From Xanthobacter tagetidis (GTDB lineage: Bacteria; Pseudomonadota; Alphaproteobacteria; Rhizobiales; Xanthobacteraceae), in NCBI RefSeq assembly GCF_003667445.1, contig NZ_RCTF01000007.1, forward strand, positions 169,156 to 233,155: a DNA stretch of 64,000 nucleotides, given 5' to 3'. A program made the translations under genes and the position numbers. Shown one piece after another: positions 33,410 through 42,144 of the stretch. The notes under the pieces are model-generated. The model ran no database searches. It was not told the origin of the DNA and saw nothing but the letters and a program-made list of their open reading frames with translations. Each line of letters begins with the position of its first letter. The stretch's first letter is position 1.

Positions 33410-34284
33410 TGGACGCGCGGACCAATGCACGCTCTCCCGGCGCCGGTTCCGGCGAGATCGTGGTGAGCCACGCCAGTGTCGGCATGTTCGACCGGGGCGG
33501 AAAGTCGCTGCAACTGGTGGAGGATTGCTCCTTCCTCGCCGAGCGCGGGCTGTTCACGGTGCTGGTCGGCCCCTCCGGCTGCGGCAAGACCACGCTGATG
33601 AACCTCATCGCCGGCTATATCGGCGCCGACGCCGGCACCGTGCGGCTCGACGGGGTGGACGTGAAGGGACCGGGCTGGGACCGCCTGATGGTGTTCCAGG
33701 AAACGGCGCTGTTCCCCTGGATGACGACGCTGGAGAACGTCGCCTACGGGCCGATGGTGCGCGGCATCAAGACCATGCCGGAGATCCGCGCCGAAGCCGG
33801 GGCGCTGCTGGAGAGGTTCGGCCTCGGCGAGTTCAAGAACCGCTATCCGCGCGAGCTGTCCGGCGGCATGCAGCGGCGCGGCGAGCTGGCCCGCGCGCTG
33901 ATCAACGATCCCCTGGTGCTGCTGATGGACGAGCCGTTCCGCGGGCTCGATGCCATGACGCGCCAGCTGATGCAGGAATACCTGACCAGGCTGTTCGAGG
34001 AGACGCGCACCACGACCATCTTCGTCACCTCCGAGATCGACGAGGCGATCTTCCTCGCCGACCGGCTGGTGGTGCTGTCCCGCGCGCCGGCGAGGGTGGC
34101 GGCGGTGATCGAGGTCGACCTGCCGCGCCCGCGCCGGTTCGAGCAGCTTTCCTCGCCCCGCTACGCGGAGCTGAAGGAGCAGGCGCTGAACCTGCTCTAT
34201 GCCGAAGCCGCCGCCGCCTTCGAGGAGACCGGAGCCGGGGCCGACATCAAGGAAGCGTTCGAGAGGCGTCATGTCGCCGACTGA
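33409..34284 (+). CDS. ABC transporter ATP-binding protein (second), H-loop His replaced by Ser
   Basis: Protein of 291 residues of the SsuB/TauB class. Walker A GPSGCGKTT, Q-loop MVFQETALFPW, signature LSGGMQRR and Walker B LLMDEP are normal. The H-loop that reads THD in its partner here reads TSE: Ser208 (codon 34030-34032) takes the place of the histidine needed for efficient hydrolysis. It probably forms an asymmetric heterodimer with the intact ATPase. Its C-terminal tail of about 40 residues is longer than usual. Confidence 0.9.
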   Translation: MDARTNARSPGAGSGEIVVSHASVGMFDRGGKSLQLVEDCSFLAERGLFTVLVGPSGCGKTTLMNLIAGYIGADAGTVRLDGVDVKGPGWDRLMVFQETALFPWMTTLENVAYGPMVRGIKTMPEIRAEAGALLERFGLGEFKNRYPRELSGGMQRRGELARALINDPLVLLMDEPFRGLDAMTRQLMQEYLTRLFEETRTTTIFVTSEIDEAIFLADRLVVLSRAPARVAAVIEVDLPRPRRFEQLSSPRYAELKEQALNLLYAEAAAAFEETGAGADIKEAFERRHVAD

Positions 34285-34338
34285 TGGGCGCGGCGCGGTT
34301 CGCCGCCTCGCGCGCTCCCAGCCGACAGGGGGAGGGCC

Positions 34339-34533
34339 ATGGACACGGCATTGATCCTGAAGGTGGCGGCGATCGCCTTCGCGCTGCTCGGCGGAGGCTG
34401 GTCGCTGCTGGCCGCCCGGGTGCCGCTGATGGACGGGCCGGACCCCGACCGCAGGCGCCGCCGCCATTATCTCTTCGCCTACGGAGCCACCAGCGTGAGC
34501 GTCCTTCTGCTCGCGGGCATGGCCCTGGCCTAG
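34339..34533 (+). CDS. Small two-helix membrane protein of the transporter-sulfatase operon
   Basis: Protein of 64 residues. One helix (ILKVAAIAFALLGGGWSLL), a charged loop (DGPDPDRRRRRH) and a second helix (YGATSVSVLLLAGMAL) are visible. A GGGGGAGGGCC ribosome binding site precedes the ATG. It has no recognised family. The position between the ABC genes and the sulfatase-maturase gene suggests a helper role, which is inference. Confidence 0.65.
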   Translation: MDTALILKVAAIAFALLGGGWSLLAARVPLMDGPDPDRRRRRHYLFAYGATSVSVLLLAGMALA

Positions 34534-34624
34534 TTCGCGCCCCCCGACGCGGGGCCCTTGCCGAAACCGCCTTTCAGACGGCGCCGCGCGCGCCGCAGGG
34601 ACACCTTTGCCTTCGAGGACCGCC

Positions 34625-35578
34625 ATGGGATTCAGACGCGCGCTCGATCTCTTCCTCGCTCCCAAGGGGGCCCAGGACGGCATGGCACTTGTTCCAGGCG
34701 GCGCCTTCGTGATGGGGTCCGACCGCTTCTATCCGGAGGAGCGGCCGGCGCACCGGGCAAAGGTCGGGCGCTTCCTCATGGATCGCACGCCGGTCACGAA
34801 CGCGCGGTTCGCGGCCTTCGTCGCCGCCACCGGCTACGTCACGGTCGCGGAACGGGTGCCGGATCCGGCGCGCTATCCCGGCGTGACCGCGGACCAGCTC
34901 GTGCCCGGCAGCCTCGTCTTCGCGCCGCGCACCGATGGTCCGAACCGCGGTCCGGCCGATTGGTGGCGCTACGTTCCCGGTGCCTGCTGGCGCCATCCGC
35001 AGGGGCCCGCCAGCGATCTTGATGGCCGCGACGATCACCCGGCGGTGCATGTGGCCCATGAGGACGCGGCCGCCTATGCCGCCTGGGCCGGCAAGCGCCT
35101 TCCCAGCGAGGCCGAATGGGAATGCGCCGCCCGCGGCGGCTTGAGGGCGGCCGAATATGCTTGGGGCGGCGAGCTCGCGCCGGGCGGGCGGCGCATGGCG
35201 CACATCTGGCCCGGCGGCCCGTTTCCCCGCCACGCAGGCGACACGCCGCCCGGCACGGCGGCAGTGGGGCTCTATCCCGCCAACGGCTTCGGCCTGCACG
35301 ACATGATCGGCAACGTCTGGGAGTGGACGGACGACTGGTATGGCACCCGGCACGCGGCCGCAGCCGAGGGCGCCCCCGGAAGATCCTGCTGCGCAGCACG
35401 CGCGCGTAGCCTCGACCCCGCCCAGCCGGACCTGCCGATCCCGCGCAAGGTGCTGAAGGGCGGCTCGTTCCTGTGCGCGCCGGATTTCTGCCAGCGCTAC
35501 CGGCCGGCGGCGCGCCAGCCGCAGATGATCGACAGCGCGGCCTGCCACATCGGCTTCCGCTGCGTGGCCGACGCCTGA
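34625..35578 (+). CDS. Formylglycine-generating enzyme (sulfatase-modifying factor)
   Basis: Protein of 317 residues with the FGE-sulfatase fold: MALVPGGAFVMGSDRFYPEERP, VTNARFAAFVAATGY, LPSEAEWECAARGG, MIGNVWEWTDDWY. It ends with GGSFLCAPDFCQRYRPAAR. Cys284 and Cys289 have the spacing of the catalytic copper-binding pair of true FGEs (Cys336/Cys341 in the human enzyme), so it should oxidise the sulfatase cysteine to formylglycine. It lies 28 bp before a Cys-type sulfatase, its probable client. It has no signal peptide. The start could be a few codons upstream. Confidence 0.92.
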   Translation: MGFRRALDLFLAPKGAQDGMALVPGGAFVMGSDRFYPEERPAHRAKVGRFLMDRTPVTNARFAAFVAATGYVTVAERVPDPARYPGVTADQLVPGSLVFAPRTDGPNRGPADWWRYVPGACWRHPQGPASDLDGRDDHPAVHVAHEDAAAYAAWAGKRLPSEAEWECAARGGLRAAEYAWGGELAPGGRRMAHIWPGGPFPRHAGDTPPGTAAVGLYPANGFGLHDMIGNVWEWTDDWYGTRHAAAAEGAPGRSCCAARARSLDPAQPDLPIPRKVLKGGSFLCAPDFCQRYRPAARQPQMIDSAACHIGFRCVADA

Positions 35579-35606
35579 ATTTCACCCCCGCCCAAGGACA
35601 AGACCA

Positions 35607-36974
35607 ATGAAGCCCAACGTCGTCTTCATCCTGACCGACAATCTCGGCTACGGAGAGCTTGGCTGCTATGGCGGCGGTGCGCTCCGGGGCGCGCCGACGC
35701 CGCGCGCCGATGCGCTCGCCGCCGAGGGCATGCGGTTCACGAACTTCAACGTGGAGGCGCAGTGCACCCCGAGCCGCTCGGCCATCATGACCGGGCGCTA
35801 CGCCATCCGCTCCGGCACGCTCACGGTGCCCATCGGCAACCCGGCAGTGGGCGACATCGAGGTGCAGGGGCTGAACCCCTACGAGGTGACGATCGCCAGG
35901 CTTCTGTCCGACATCGGCTACGCCACCGGACATTTCGGCAAGTGGCATCTGGGCAGCGTCGACGGGCGCCTGCCCAACGACCACGGCTTCGACGAGTGGT
36001 ACGGCATCCCGCGCACCACGGACGAGGTGTTCTGGCCCGACAATCCGCACTTCCTCGAAGCCGGCATCGAGCCGCAATACATCATGGAGGGCGTGAAGGG
36101 CGAGACGAGCCGGCGGCTCAAGCCCTACGACCTCGAACAGCGCGCCTTCATGGACGCCGAGATCACCCGGCGCACCATCGACTTCATGGAGCGCGCCGTC
36201 GCGGCGAAGATGCCGTTCTACGCTTATGTGCCCCTCACGCAGGTGCATCTGCCGACGCTGCCCCACCCCGACTTCAAGGGCGCGACCGGCAACGGCGACT
36301 TCGCCGACAGCCTCGCCGAGACCGACCATCGCCTTGGCCAGATCCTCGACACCATCGAGCGGCTCGGCGTGCGCGACGACACCATCGTCGTCTTCACCTC
36401 CGACAACGGACCCGATCCCACCTGGCCCTGGCAGGGCTCGTCCGGGCCGTGGCGCGGCTACTATTTCACGCACATGGAGGGGTCGCTCCGGGTGCCGTGC
36501 ATCATCCGCTGGCCCGGCCGCATCCCGCCAGGCGCGGTCACCAACGAGATGGTGCACCAGATCGACACGTTCACCACGCTCGCCGTCCTGTGCGGCGCCA
36601 AGGTGCCCGACGACCGGCCGATCGACGGCATGGACCTGAGCGACCTGATCCTGGGCAAGAGCGAGAAGTCGCCGCGCGACGTGGTGTTCGCCTTCGTCGC
36701 CGAGCGGCTGGAGGCGGTGAAGTGGCGCAACTGGAAGCTCGCCTTCTACGAGGAGACGCGTGACTGGTTCGCCTCGCCGCAGAAGCTCACCATGCCCAAG
36801 GTGTTCAATCTCGTGGCCGATCCGAAGGAGGAGTATCCGGAGGAGAGCCTGCGCAACACATGGGTGATGTCGGTCTGCCTGAAGGCGATCTCCGCCTTCC
36901 AGGAGACGCTGCGCAAGCACCCGCCGGTCCCGGAGGGCCTGAAGGGGCGCTACGTGCCGCCGTCGGCGGAGTGA
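35607..36974 (+). CDS. Cys-type sulfatase (arylsulfatase family), no signal peptide
   Basis: Protein of 455 residues of the type I sulfatase family. The modification site is Cys53-Thr-Pro-Ser-Arg57, to be converted to formylglycine, and YRSGT-like residues follow. Metal ligands are expected in LTDNLGYGE (the usual second Asp is Asn12) and FTSDNGPDP; HFGKWHLG is also conserved. No signal peptide is seen, so the enzyme should act in the cytoplasm on imported sulfate esters and release sulfate. It is preceded by its probable maturase and by a complete importer, and followed by a hairpin terminator. Confidence 0.92.
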   Translation: MKPNVVFILTDNLGYGELGCYGGGALRGAPTPRADALAAEGMRFTNFNVEAQCTPSRSAIMTGRYAIRSGTLTVPIGNPAVGDIEVQGLNPYEVTIARLLSDIGYATGHFGKWHLGSVDGRLPNDHGFDEWYGIPRTTDEVFWPDNPHFLEAGIEPQYIMEGVKGETSRRLKPYDLEQRAFMDAEITRRTIDFMERAVAAKMPFYAYVPLTQVHLPTLPHPDFKGATGNGDFADSLAETDHRLGQILDTIERLGVRDDTIVVFTSDNGPDPTWPWQGSSGPWRGYYFTHMEGSLRVPCIIRWPGRIPPGAVTNEMVHQIDTFTTLAVLCGAKVPDDRPIDGMDLSDLILGKSEKSPRDVVFAFVAERLEAVKWRNWKLAFYEETRDWFASPQKLTMPKVFNLVADPKEEYPEESLRNTWVMSVCLKAISAFQETLRKHPPVPEGLKGRYVPPSAE

Positions 36975-37007
36975 CGCGCGGGCCAATCCGAATCTGTGAT
37001 GGGCGAG

Positions 37008-37033
37008 GGCCGGACGGGATGCCGTCCGGCCCG
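37008..37033. terminator. GC hairpin after the sulfatase gene
   Basis: Perfect 11-bp stem GGGCCGGACGG / CCGTCCGGCCC with a GATG loop, between the convergent sulfatase and ArsR genes. No T-run follows, so it is only a probable terminator. Confidence 0.6.
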
Positions 37034-37078
37034 GTCCGTTTCATCCGCCCCCGCGTGCAGCCGCGCCCGGTGGGCCGG

Positions 37079-37384
37079 TCAGGCCTTGGCCTTGCCGCAG
37101 AAGGCGCCGTGGAGCGCCTCGACCACGTCCAGCACCTCCGGGCGGGCGATGCGATAGAACACGCTGGTGCCTTCGCGCCGCGCCGCGACGAGGCCGTCCG
37201 CACGCAGGCGCATCAATTGCTGCGACATGGGCACCTGTTCGATCCCCAGCTCCTCGCGCAACTGCGCGACCGACTTCTCCTCGGCGCCGAGCGCGCACAG
37301 CACGAGGAGGCGCTGCGGATGGGAGAGCGCCCGCATCAGCTCGGCCGCCTGCTCCGATGCAGGGATCATGTCTGAAACATTCAT
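37079..37384 (-). CDS. BigR/SqrR/YgaV-like ArsR-family persulfide sensor
   Basis: Winged-helix regulator of 101 residues. It has AAELMRALSHPQRLLVLCAL, the recognition region VPMSQQLMRLRADGLV and the wing REGTSVFYRI. Cys30 and Cys96 are 66 residues apart, as in SqrR (Cys41/Cys107) and BigR (Cys42/Cys108), where reactive sulfur links them and releases DNA. Classical metal-binding ArsR cysteines are absent. The ATG at 37384 lies inside the operator (37376-37412), and no ribosome binding site is visible; the ATG at 37369 is another option. Divergent from DUF2892-RND genes. Confidence 0.87.
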   Translation of the reverse strand: MNVSDMIPASEQAAELMRALSHPQRLLVLCALGAEEKSVAQLREELGIEQVPMSQQLMRLRADGLVAARREGTSVFYRIARPEVLDVVEALHGAFCGKAKA

Positions 37385-37412
37385 AGTATTGAATTTAGAT
37401 TATTTGAATGTT
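37376..37412. promoter_or_regulatory. BigR/SqrR-type operator between regulator and RND genes
   Basis: ATTC-N8-GAAT at 37379-37394 matches the reported SqrR site pattern. Outer arms AACATTCA (37376-37383) and TGAATGTT (37405-37412) form a perfect larger inverted repeat, and a degenerate second half (TTTA-N8-GAAT) overlaps it. The region is strongly AT-rich. Binding here would block the regulator gene and probably the DUF2892-adaptor-pump genes. Confidence 0.65.
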
Positions 37413-37484
37413 ATGTGCAAGCCAACACCCGCACCGCCGCAGCCTGCGGATGGCGCCGGATGGCACAAGTTCCAGGAGAGCATA

Positions 37485-37688
37485 ATGTCGGTTGATCGCG
37501 CGGTCATGCTGTTTGCCGGGTTCATGGTCCTGCTGTCTTTGGCGCTCGGCATCTACGTCTCGCCCCTGTGGTTCTGGCTCACCGCCTTCGTGGGCGCCAA
37601 CCTCATGCAGGCCGCCGTCACCGGCTTCTGCCCGGCCGCCATCATCCTGAAGAAACTGGGCGTGAAGTCGGGCTGCGCCTTCAACTGA
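37485..37688 (+). CDS. DUF2892 (YgaP-type) membrane protein
   Basis: Protein of 67 residues with two membrane helices and the DUF2892 ending GFCPAAIILKKLGVK. The same domain forms the membrane part of the rhodanese YgaP, which is paired with the BigR-like YgaV in E. coli; here the rhodanese part is missing. The ATG at 37485 has CAGGAGAG upstream. It is the first gene of the run leading to the RND pump. Confidence 0.87.
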   Translation: MSVDRAVMLFAGFMVLLSLALGIYVSPLWFWLTAFVGANLMQAAVTGFCPAAIILKKLGVKSGCAFN

Positions 37689-37718
37689 GCGGACCCCGCC
37701 GGCACCAGGGACACGATC

Positions 37719-38747
37719 ATGCAGCTTCTCCCGCGCCGGCTCGCGCCGGCGTTCCGCCTCATTGCCGTCGCCGGAGCGCTCGGCACCGCGGCCATCCCGG
37801 CGCAGGCCGCCGAATTCCTCGTGCGCCCGATCGAGGTGCCCGAGCTGAAGGCGGTGTTCGCCGAGGTGGAGAGCCGCACCGTGGTGCCGGCCCGCGCCCG
37901 GATCGGCGGCACGGTGCGCGAGGTGAAGGTCTCCGAGGGCTCGCAGGTGAAGGAGGGCGACGAGATCGCCCTGGTGGTGGACGACAAGCTCGCGCTCTCG
38001 CTCAACGCCGCCAATGCGAGAATCCAGGAGCTGAAGTCCCAGCTCGCCAATGCCGCCACCGAGCTTGACCGCGCGCAGCAGCTGCTCGCCCGCGGCGTCG
38101 CGAGCCAGAGCCGCGTCGACACCGCCAGGACCCAGTATGACGTCGCCGCCAACCAGGTGGCCGCGGCTGAGGCCGACCGCGCCGTGGTGGTGGAGCGGGC
38201 GCGCGAGGGCGCGGTCCTCGCCCCCGCCGGCGGGCGCGTTCTGACCGTGCCCGTCACCCCCGGCAGCGTGGTGCTGGCGGGCGACGAGATCGCCCGCATC
38301 GCCTCCGGCCAGTACTACCTGCGCCTGTCCTTGCCCGAGCGCCATGCGGCGGACATCAAGGAAGGCGGAACGGTGCGCATCGGCGCGCGTGGCCTGTCGC
38401 CGGAGAAGGCCGGCGGCATCGCCGCCGCCCGCTCCGGCCGCATCGTCAAGGTCTATCCCGAGATCACCGCCGGGCGGGTGATGGCGGACGTGGATGTGGA
38501 AGGCCTCGGCGACTATTTCGTCAACGAGCGCACCCTGGTGTGGATCGAGATCGGCCGACGTTCGGTGCTGGCGGTGCCGCTGGATGCGGTGACGACGCGC
38601 CACGGCATCGACCTCGTGCGCGTCGCCGCCGCCGGCGGGACGATCGCCGTGCCGGTGGTGCTGGGTGAGCGCTTGGAGGTGGACGGCGCGCCGCGCGTCG
38701 TCGTGCTCACCGGCCTCGTGGACGGCGACACGGTGCTGGCGCCATGA
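37719..38747 (+). CDS. RND efflux periplasmic adaptor (membrane fusion protein)
   Basis: Protein of 342 residues. The signal peptide ends in AQA. The two lipoyl half-motifs (GGTVREVKVSEGSQVKEGDEI and AREGAVLAPAGGRVL) flank a coiled-coil hairpin (residues about 85-155), and a beta-barrel domain follows. It links the inner-membrane pump to an outer-membrane channel; no channel gene is present nearby. Its stop overlaps the pump start as ATGA. Confidence 0.92.
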   Translation: MQLLPRRLAPAFRLIAVAGALGTAAIPAQAAEFLVRPIEVPELKAVFAEVESRTVVPARARIGGTVREVKVSEGSQVKEGDEIALVVDDKLALSLNAANARIQELKSQLANAATELDRAQQLLARGVASQSRVDTARTQYDVAANQVAAAEADRAVVVERAREGAVLAPAGGRVLTVPVTPGSVVLAGDEIARIASGQYYLRLSLPERHAADIKEGGTVRIGARGLSPEKAGGIAAARSGRIVKVYPEITAGRVMADVDVEGLGDYFVNERTLVWIEIGRRSVLAVPLDAVTTRHGIDLVRVAAAGGTIAVPVVLGERLEVDGAPRVVVLTGLVDGDTVLAP

Positions 38748-41700
38748 GCGGGGCGCCCATCGACACCCCCGGCTCGGGCGAGATCCCGCCTGTGCGGCTC
38801 GGCATCGCCGGCACGCTGACGCGCGCCTTCATCGGCTCGCCGCTGACCCCGCTGCTGCTGATCGCCGCCTTCGCCTTCGGCCTCATCGCCCTCGTCACGC
38901 TGCCGCGCGAGGAGGAGCCGCAGATCTCCGTGCCCATGGTGGACATCCATGTGGAGGCCAACGGGCTCAAGGCCGAAGATGCGGTGAAGCTGGTGACCGA
39001 GCCGCTGGAGACCATCGTCAAGAGCATCGACGGGGTCGAGCACGTCTATTCCACCACCGCCGACGACGGCGTCCTCGTCACCGCCCGCTTCCTCACCGGC
39101 ACCAGCCCGGACGCAGCGATCCTGCGCGTGCACGAGAAGCTGCGCGCCAATCTCGACCGCATCCCCGTCGGCATCCCCGAGCCGCTGATCGTCGGGCGGT
39201 CCATCGACGACGTGGCGATCCTGGTGGTGACGCTGGCGCCGCGCGCGGACCTTACGCCCGAAGTCGCCGCCCGCTGGACCGCCAACGACCTCACCCGTCT
39301 CGCCCGCGAGCTCCAGGTGGAGATCGCCAAGCTGCCCGACATCGGCCTCACCTACATCGTCGGCGCCCAGCCGGAAGAAATCCGCGTCGCGCCGGACCCC
39401 GAGAAGCTCTCGCTCTACGGCATCACGCTCGCCCAGCTCGCCGGCAAGATCGAGGGCGCCAACCGCTCCTTCCAGGCGGGCTACGTGCGCGAGAAGGGCC
39501 AGCAGCGCACCCTCGTCGCCGGCCAGACGCTGCAGTCGGCGGGCGAGATCGGCAACCTGCTGCTCACCGCCCGCGATGGCCGGCCGGTCTATGTGCGCGA
39601 TGTCGCCGCCATCACGCTCGCCACCGAGCCCAACGAGACCCGCGTGTTCGACGTGACGCGGGTGAAGGACACGCTGGAGCGCCGGCCTGCGGTCTCGCTC
39701 GCCATCGCCAAGCGCGCCGGCACCAATGCGGTCGTCATCGCCGACGCGGTGCTCCAGCGCCTCGACGCCGTGCGCGGCCAGTGGCTGCCGCAGGACGTGG
39801 CGCTCACCGTCACCCGCAATTACGGCGAGAGCGCCAACGAGAAGGCCAACGAGCTGCTGCTGCATCTCGGCCTCGCCACCATCTCCATCGTCGTCCTGGT
39901 GGGCTTTGCCATCGGCTGGCGCGAGGCGATCGTGGTGGCGGTGGTGATCCCCACCACCATCCTCCTCACCCTGTTCGCCTCCCGCCTCATGGGCTACACG
40001 CTCAACCGCGTCAGCCTGTTCGCGCTCATCTTCTCCATCGGCATCCTGGTGGACGACGCCATCGTCGTGATCGAGAACATCGCCCGCCACTGGGCGATGA
40101 AGGACGGCCGCCCGCGCGCCCGCGCCGCCATCGATGCGGTGGCGGAGGTGGGCAACCCCACCATCGTCGCGACGCTCACCGTGGTGGCGGCGCTGCTGCC
40201 CATGCTGTTCGTGTCGGGAATGATGGGCCCATACATGAGCCCGATCCCTGCCAACGCCTCAGCCGCCATGGTGTTCTCCTTCTTCGTCGCGGTGATGCTG
40301 ACCCCCTGGCTGATGATGAAGGTGGCGGGCTCCGCCAAGGCGGTGGCGCACCAGCACGAGGCGGCCGGCGGCGGCGCGCTCGGCCGGCTCTATGTGAAGG
40401 TGGCCAGCCCCATCCTCGCCTCGCGGGGGCGCGCACTCGCCTTCCTGCTGGCGGTGGGCGTGGTGACTCTGGCCTCGCTCAGCCTCATCTACACCCGCCA
40501 GGTGACGGTGAAGCTGCTGCCGTTCGACAACAAGACCGAGCTGAACGTGGTGCTCGACATGCCCCAGGGCACTGCGGTGGAGGAGACCAACCGGGTGCTC
40601 CAGCAGATGGTGGACGTGCTCGCCGCGGTGCCGGAGGTGGTCTCGTTCCAGACCTATGCCGGCACCGCCTCGCCGTTCAACTTCAACGGCCTGGTGCGCC
40701 ATTCCTATCTGCGTGCCACGCCGCGCCAGGGTGACATCGCGGTCAATCTCGCGCCGAAGGCGGAACGCGGGCGCACCAGCCACGCCATCGCGCTGGAGCT
40801 GCGCGAGCGGCTCAAGGCGGTGCCGCTGCCCGACGGCAGCGCGCTGAAGGTGGTCGAGCCGCCTCCCGGCCCGCCGGTGCTCGCGACCCTGCTCGCCGAG
40901 GTCTACGGCCCCGATGCGAACACCCGCCGCGCGGTGGCGCGCAAGGTGCGCCAGGCGTTCGAGAGCGTGCCCTACATCGTCGACGTGGACGACAGCTTCG
41001 GCACCACCGCCGAGCGGGTGCGGCTCGCCATCGACCAGGACAATCTCGAATTCTACAAGGTGGAGCAGGCCGACGTTTACGACGCCATCCGCACCTTCTT
41101 CGGCGGCCAGACGGTCGGCTATTCCCACCGCGGCGAGGGCCGCGCGCCCATTCCCATCCGCCTTGCGCTCTCGAAGGCCGACAAGGCGGCCGACGCGCGC
41201 ACGCTGACGACGCCGGTTCCGGCCAATGCGCTGCCCGGCGGGCGCGGCGTGGTGGAGCTGGGCGACGTGGTGAGCGTCAGGCGGGAGCCCTCCTCCTTCC
41301 CCATCTTCCGGCACAACGGGCGCGCCGCCGAGATGGTGAGCGGGGACCTTGCCGGCGCCTACGAGGCGCCGGTCTACGGCATGATCGCGGTGAACGCGGC
41401 GCTCGACGCCATGGACTGGGGCAGCCTGCCCAAGCCGCAGATCGCGCTCAACGGCCAGCCGGTGGACGAGAGCCGGCCGACCGTGCTGTGGGACGGCGAA
41501 TGGGAGGTGACCTGGATCACCTTCCGCGACATGGGCGCTGCCTTCGGTGTCGCCATCCTCGGCATCTACATCCTGGTGGTGGCGCAGTTCGGCTCGTTCA
41601 AGCTGCCGCTGGTCATCCTCACGCCGATCCCGCTCACCTTCATCGGCATCATGGCGGGGCACTGGTTGTTCGACGCGCCGTTCTCCGCCACCTCGATGAT

Positions 41701-42034
41701 CGGCTTCATTGCGCTGGCCGGCATCATTGTGCGCAACTCGATCCTGCTGGTGGACTTCATCCGCCACGCGCGGGCGGCGCCGGGAGGCGCCCAGCGACCG
41801 CTTACGCAGGTGCTGCTGGAGGCGGGCGCGATCCGCTTCAAGCCGATCCTGCTGACTGCGCTCGCGGCGATGATCGGCGCGGCGGTGATCCTGACCGACC
41901 CGATCTTCCAGGGCCTCGCCATCTCGCTGCTGTTCGGGCTCGCCTCGTCAACCGCGCTCACGGTGCTGGTGATCCCGGCCATCTATGTGGTGCTGCGGGG
42001 CGGGCGCGGCACGCGCAGCGAACGGGAGGCGTAA
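38744..42034 (+). CDS. RND efflux pump inner-membrane subunit
   Basis: Protein of 1096 residues with the 12-helix RND layout and two large periplasmic loops. The proton-relay aspartates lie in helix 4 (FSIGILVDDAIVVIENI). The N-terminus reads LVTLPREEEPQISVPMVDI, typical of the AcrB/acriflavin-resistance type rather than the metal (CusA) type. Gene order after a BigR/SqrR-like regulator suggests induction by reactive sulfur or oxidants; the substrate is unknown. It is coupled to the adaptor gene by a 4-bp overlap. Confidence 0.93.
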   Translation: MSGAPIDTPGSGEIPPVRLGIAGTLTRAFIGSPLTPLLLIAAFAFGLIALVTLPREEEPQISVPMVDIHVEANGLKAEDAVKLVTEPLETIVKSIDGVEHVYSTTADDGVLVTARFLTGTSPDAAILRVHEKLRANLDRIPVGIPEPLIVGRSIDDVAILVVTLAPRADLTPEVAARWTANDLTRLARELQVEIAKLPDIGLTYIVGAQPEEIRVAPDPEKLSLYGITLAQLAGKIEGANRSFQAGYVREKGQQRTLVAGQTLQSAGEIGNLLLTARDGRPVYVRDVAAITLATEPNETRVFDVTRVKDTLERRPAVSLAIAKRAGTNAVVIADAVLQRLDAVRGQWLPQDVALTVTRNYGESANEKANELLLHLGLATISIVVLVGFAIGWREAIVVAVVIPTTILLTLFASRLMGYTLNRVSLFALIFSIGILVDDAIVVIENIARHWAMKDGRPRARAAIDAVAEVGNPTIVATLTVVAALLPMLFVSGMMGPYMSPIPANASAAMVFSFFVAVMLTPWLMMKVAGSAKAVAHQHEAAGGGALGRLYVKVASPILASRGRALAFLLAVGVVTLASLSLIYTRQVTVKLLPFDNKTELNVVLDMPQGTAVEETNRVLQQMVDVLAAVPEVVSFQTYAGTASPFNFNGLVRHSYLRATPRQGDIAVNLAPKAERGRTSHAIALELRERLKAVPLPDGSALKVVEPPPGPPVLATLLAEVYGPDANTRRAVARKVRQAFESVPYIVDVDDSFGTTAERVRLAIDQDNLEFYKVEQADVYDAIRTFFGGQTVGYSHRGEGRAPIPIRLALSKADKAADARTLTTPVPANALPGGRGVVELGDVVSVRREPSSFPIFRHNGRAAEMVSGDLAGAYEAPVYGMIAVNAALDAMDWGSLPKPQIALNGQPVDESRPTVLWDGEWEVTWITFRDMGAAFGVAILGIYILVVAQFGSFKLPLVILTPIPLTFIGIMAGHWLFDAPFSATSMIGFIALAGIIVRNSILLVDFIRHARAAPGGAQRPLTQVLLEAGAIRFKPILLTALAAMIGAAVILTDPIFQGLAISLLFGLASSTALTVLVIPAIYVVLRGGRGTRSEREA

Positions 42035-42098
42035 GGCCGTCCCGCGCAAGGTGCGGCAACGGACCTGAGGAGGGCTTGCGTCAACGCTCCCCGCGCGC

Positions 42099-42128
42099 TT
42101 GACAGGGGGGGGAGCCGCCCGGTAAATG
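42099..42128 (+). promoter_or_regulatory. Promoter of tRNA-Ala
   Basis: Perfect TTGACA at 42099-42104, 18-base spacer (a G-run and GC-rich), TAAATG at 42123-42128. It ends 16 bp before the mature tRNA. Confidence 0.65.
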
Positions 42129-42144
42129 GCGCCTCCCATGGTTC

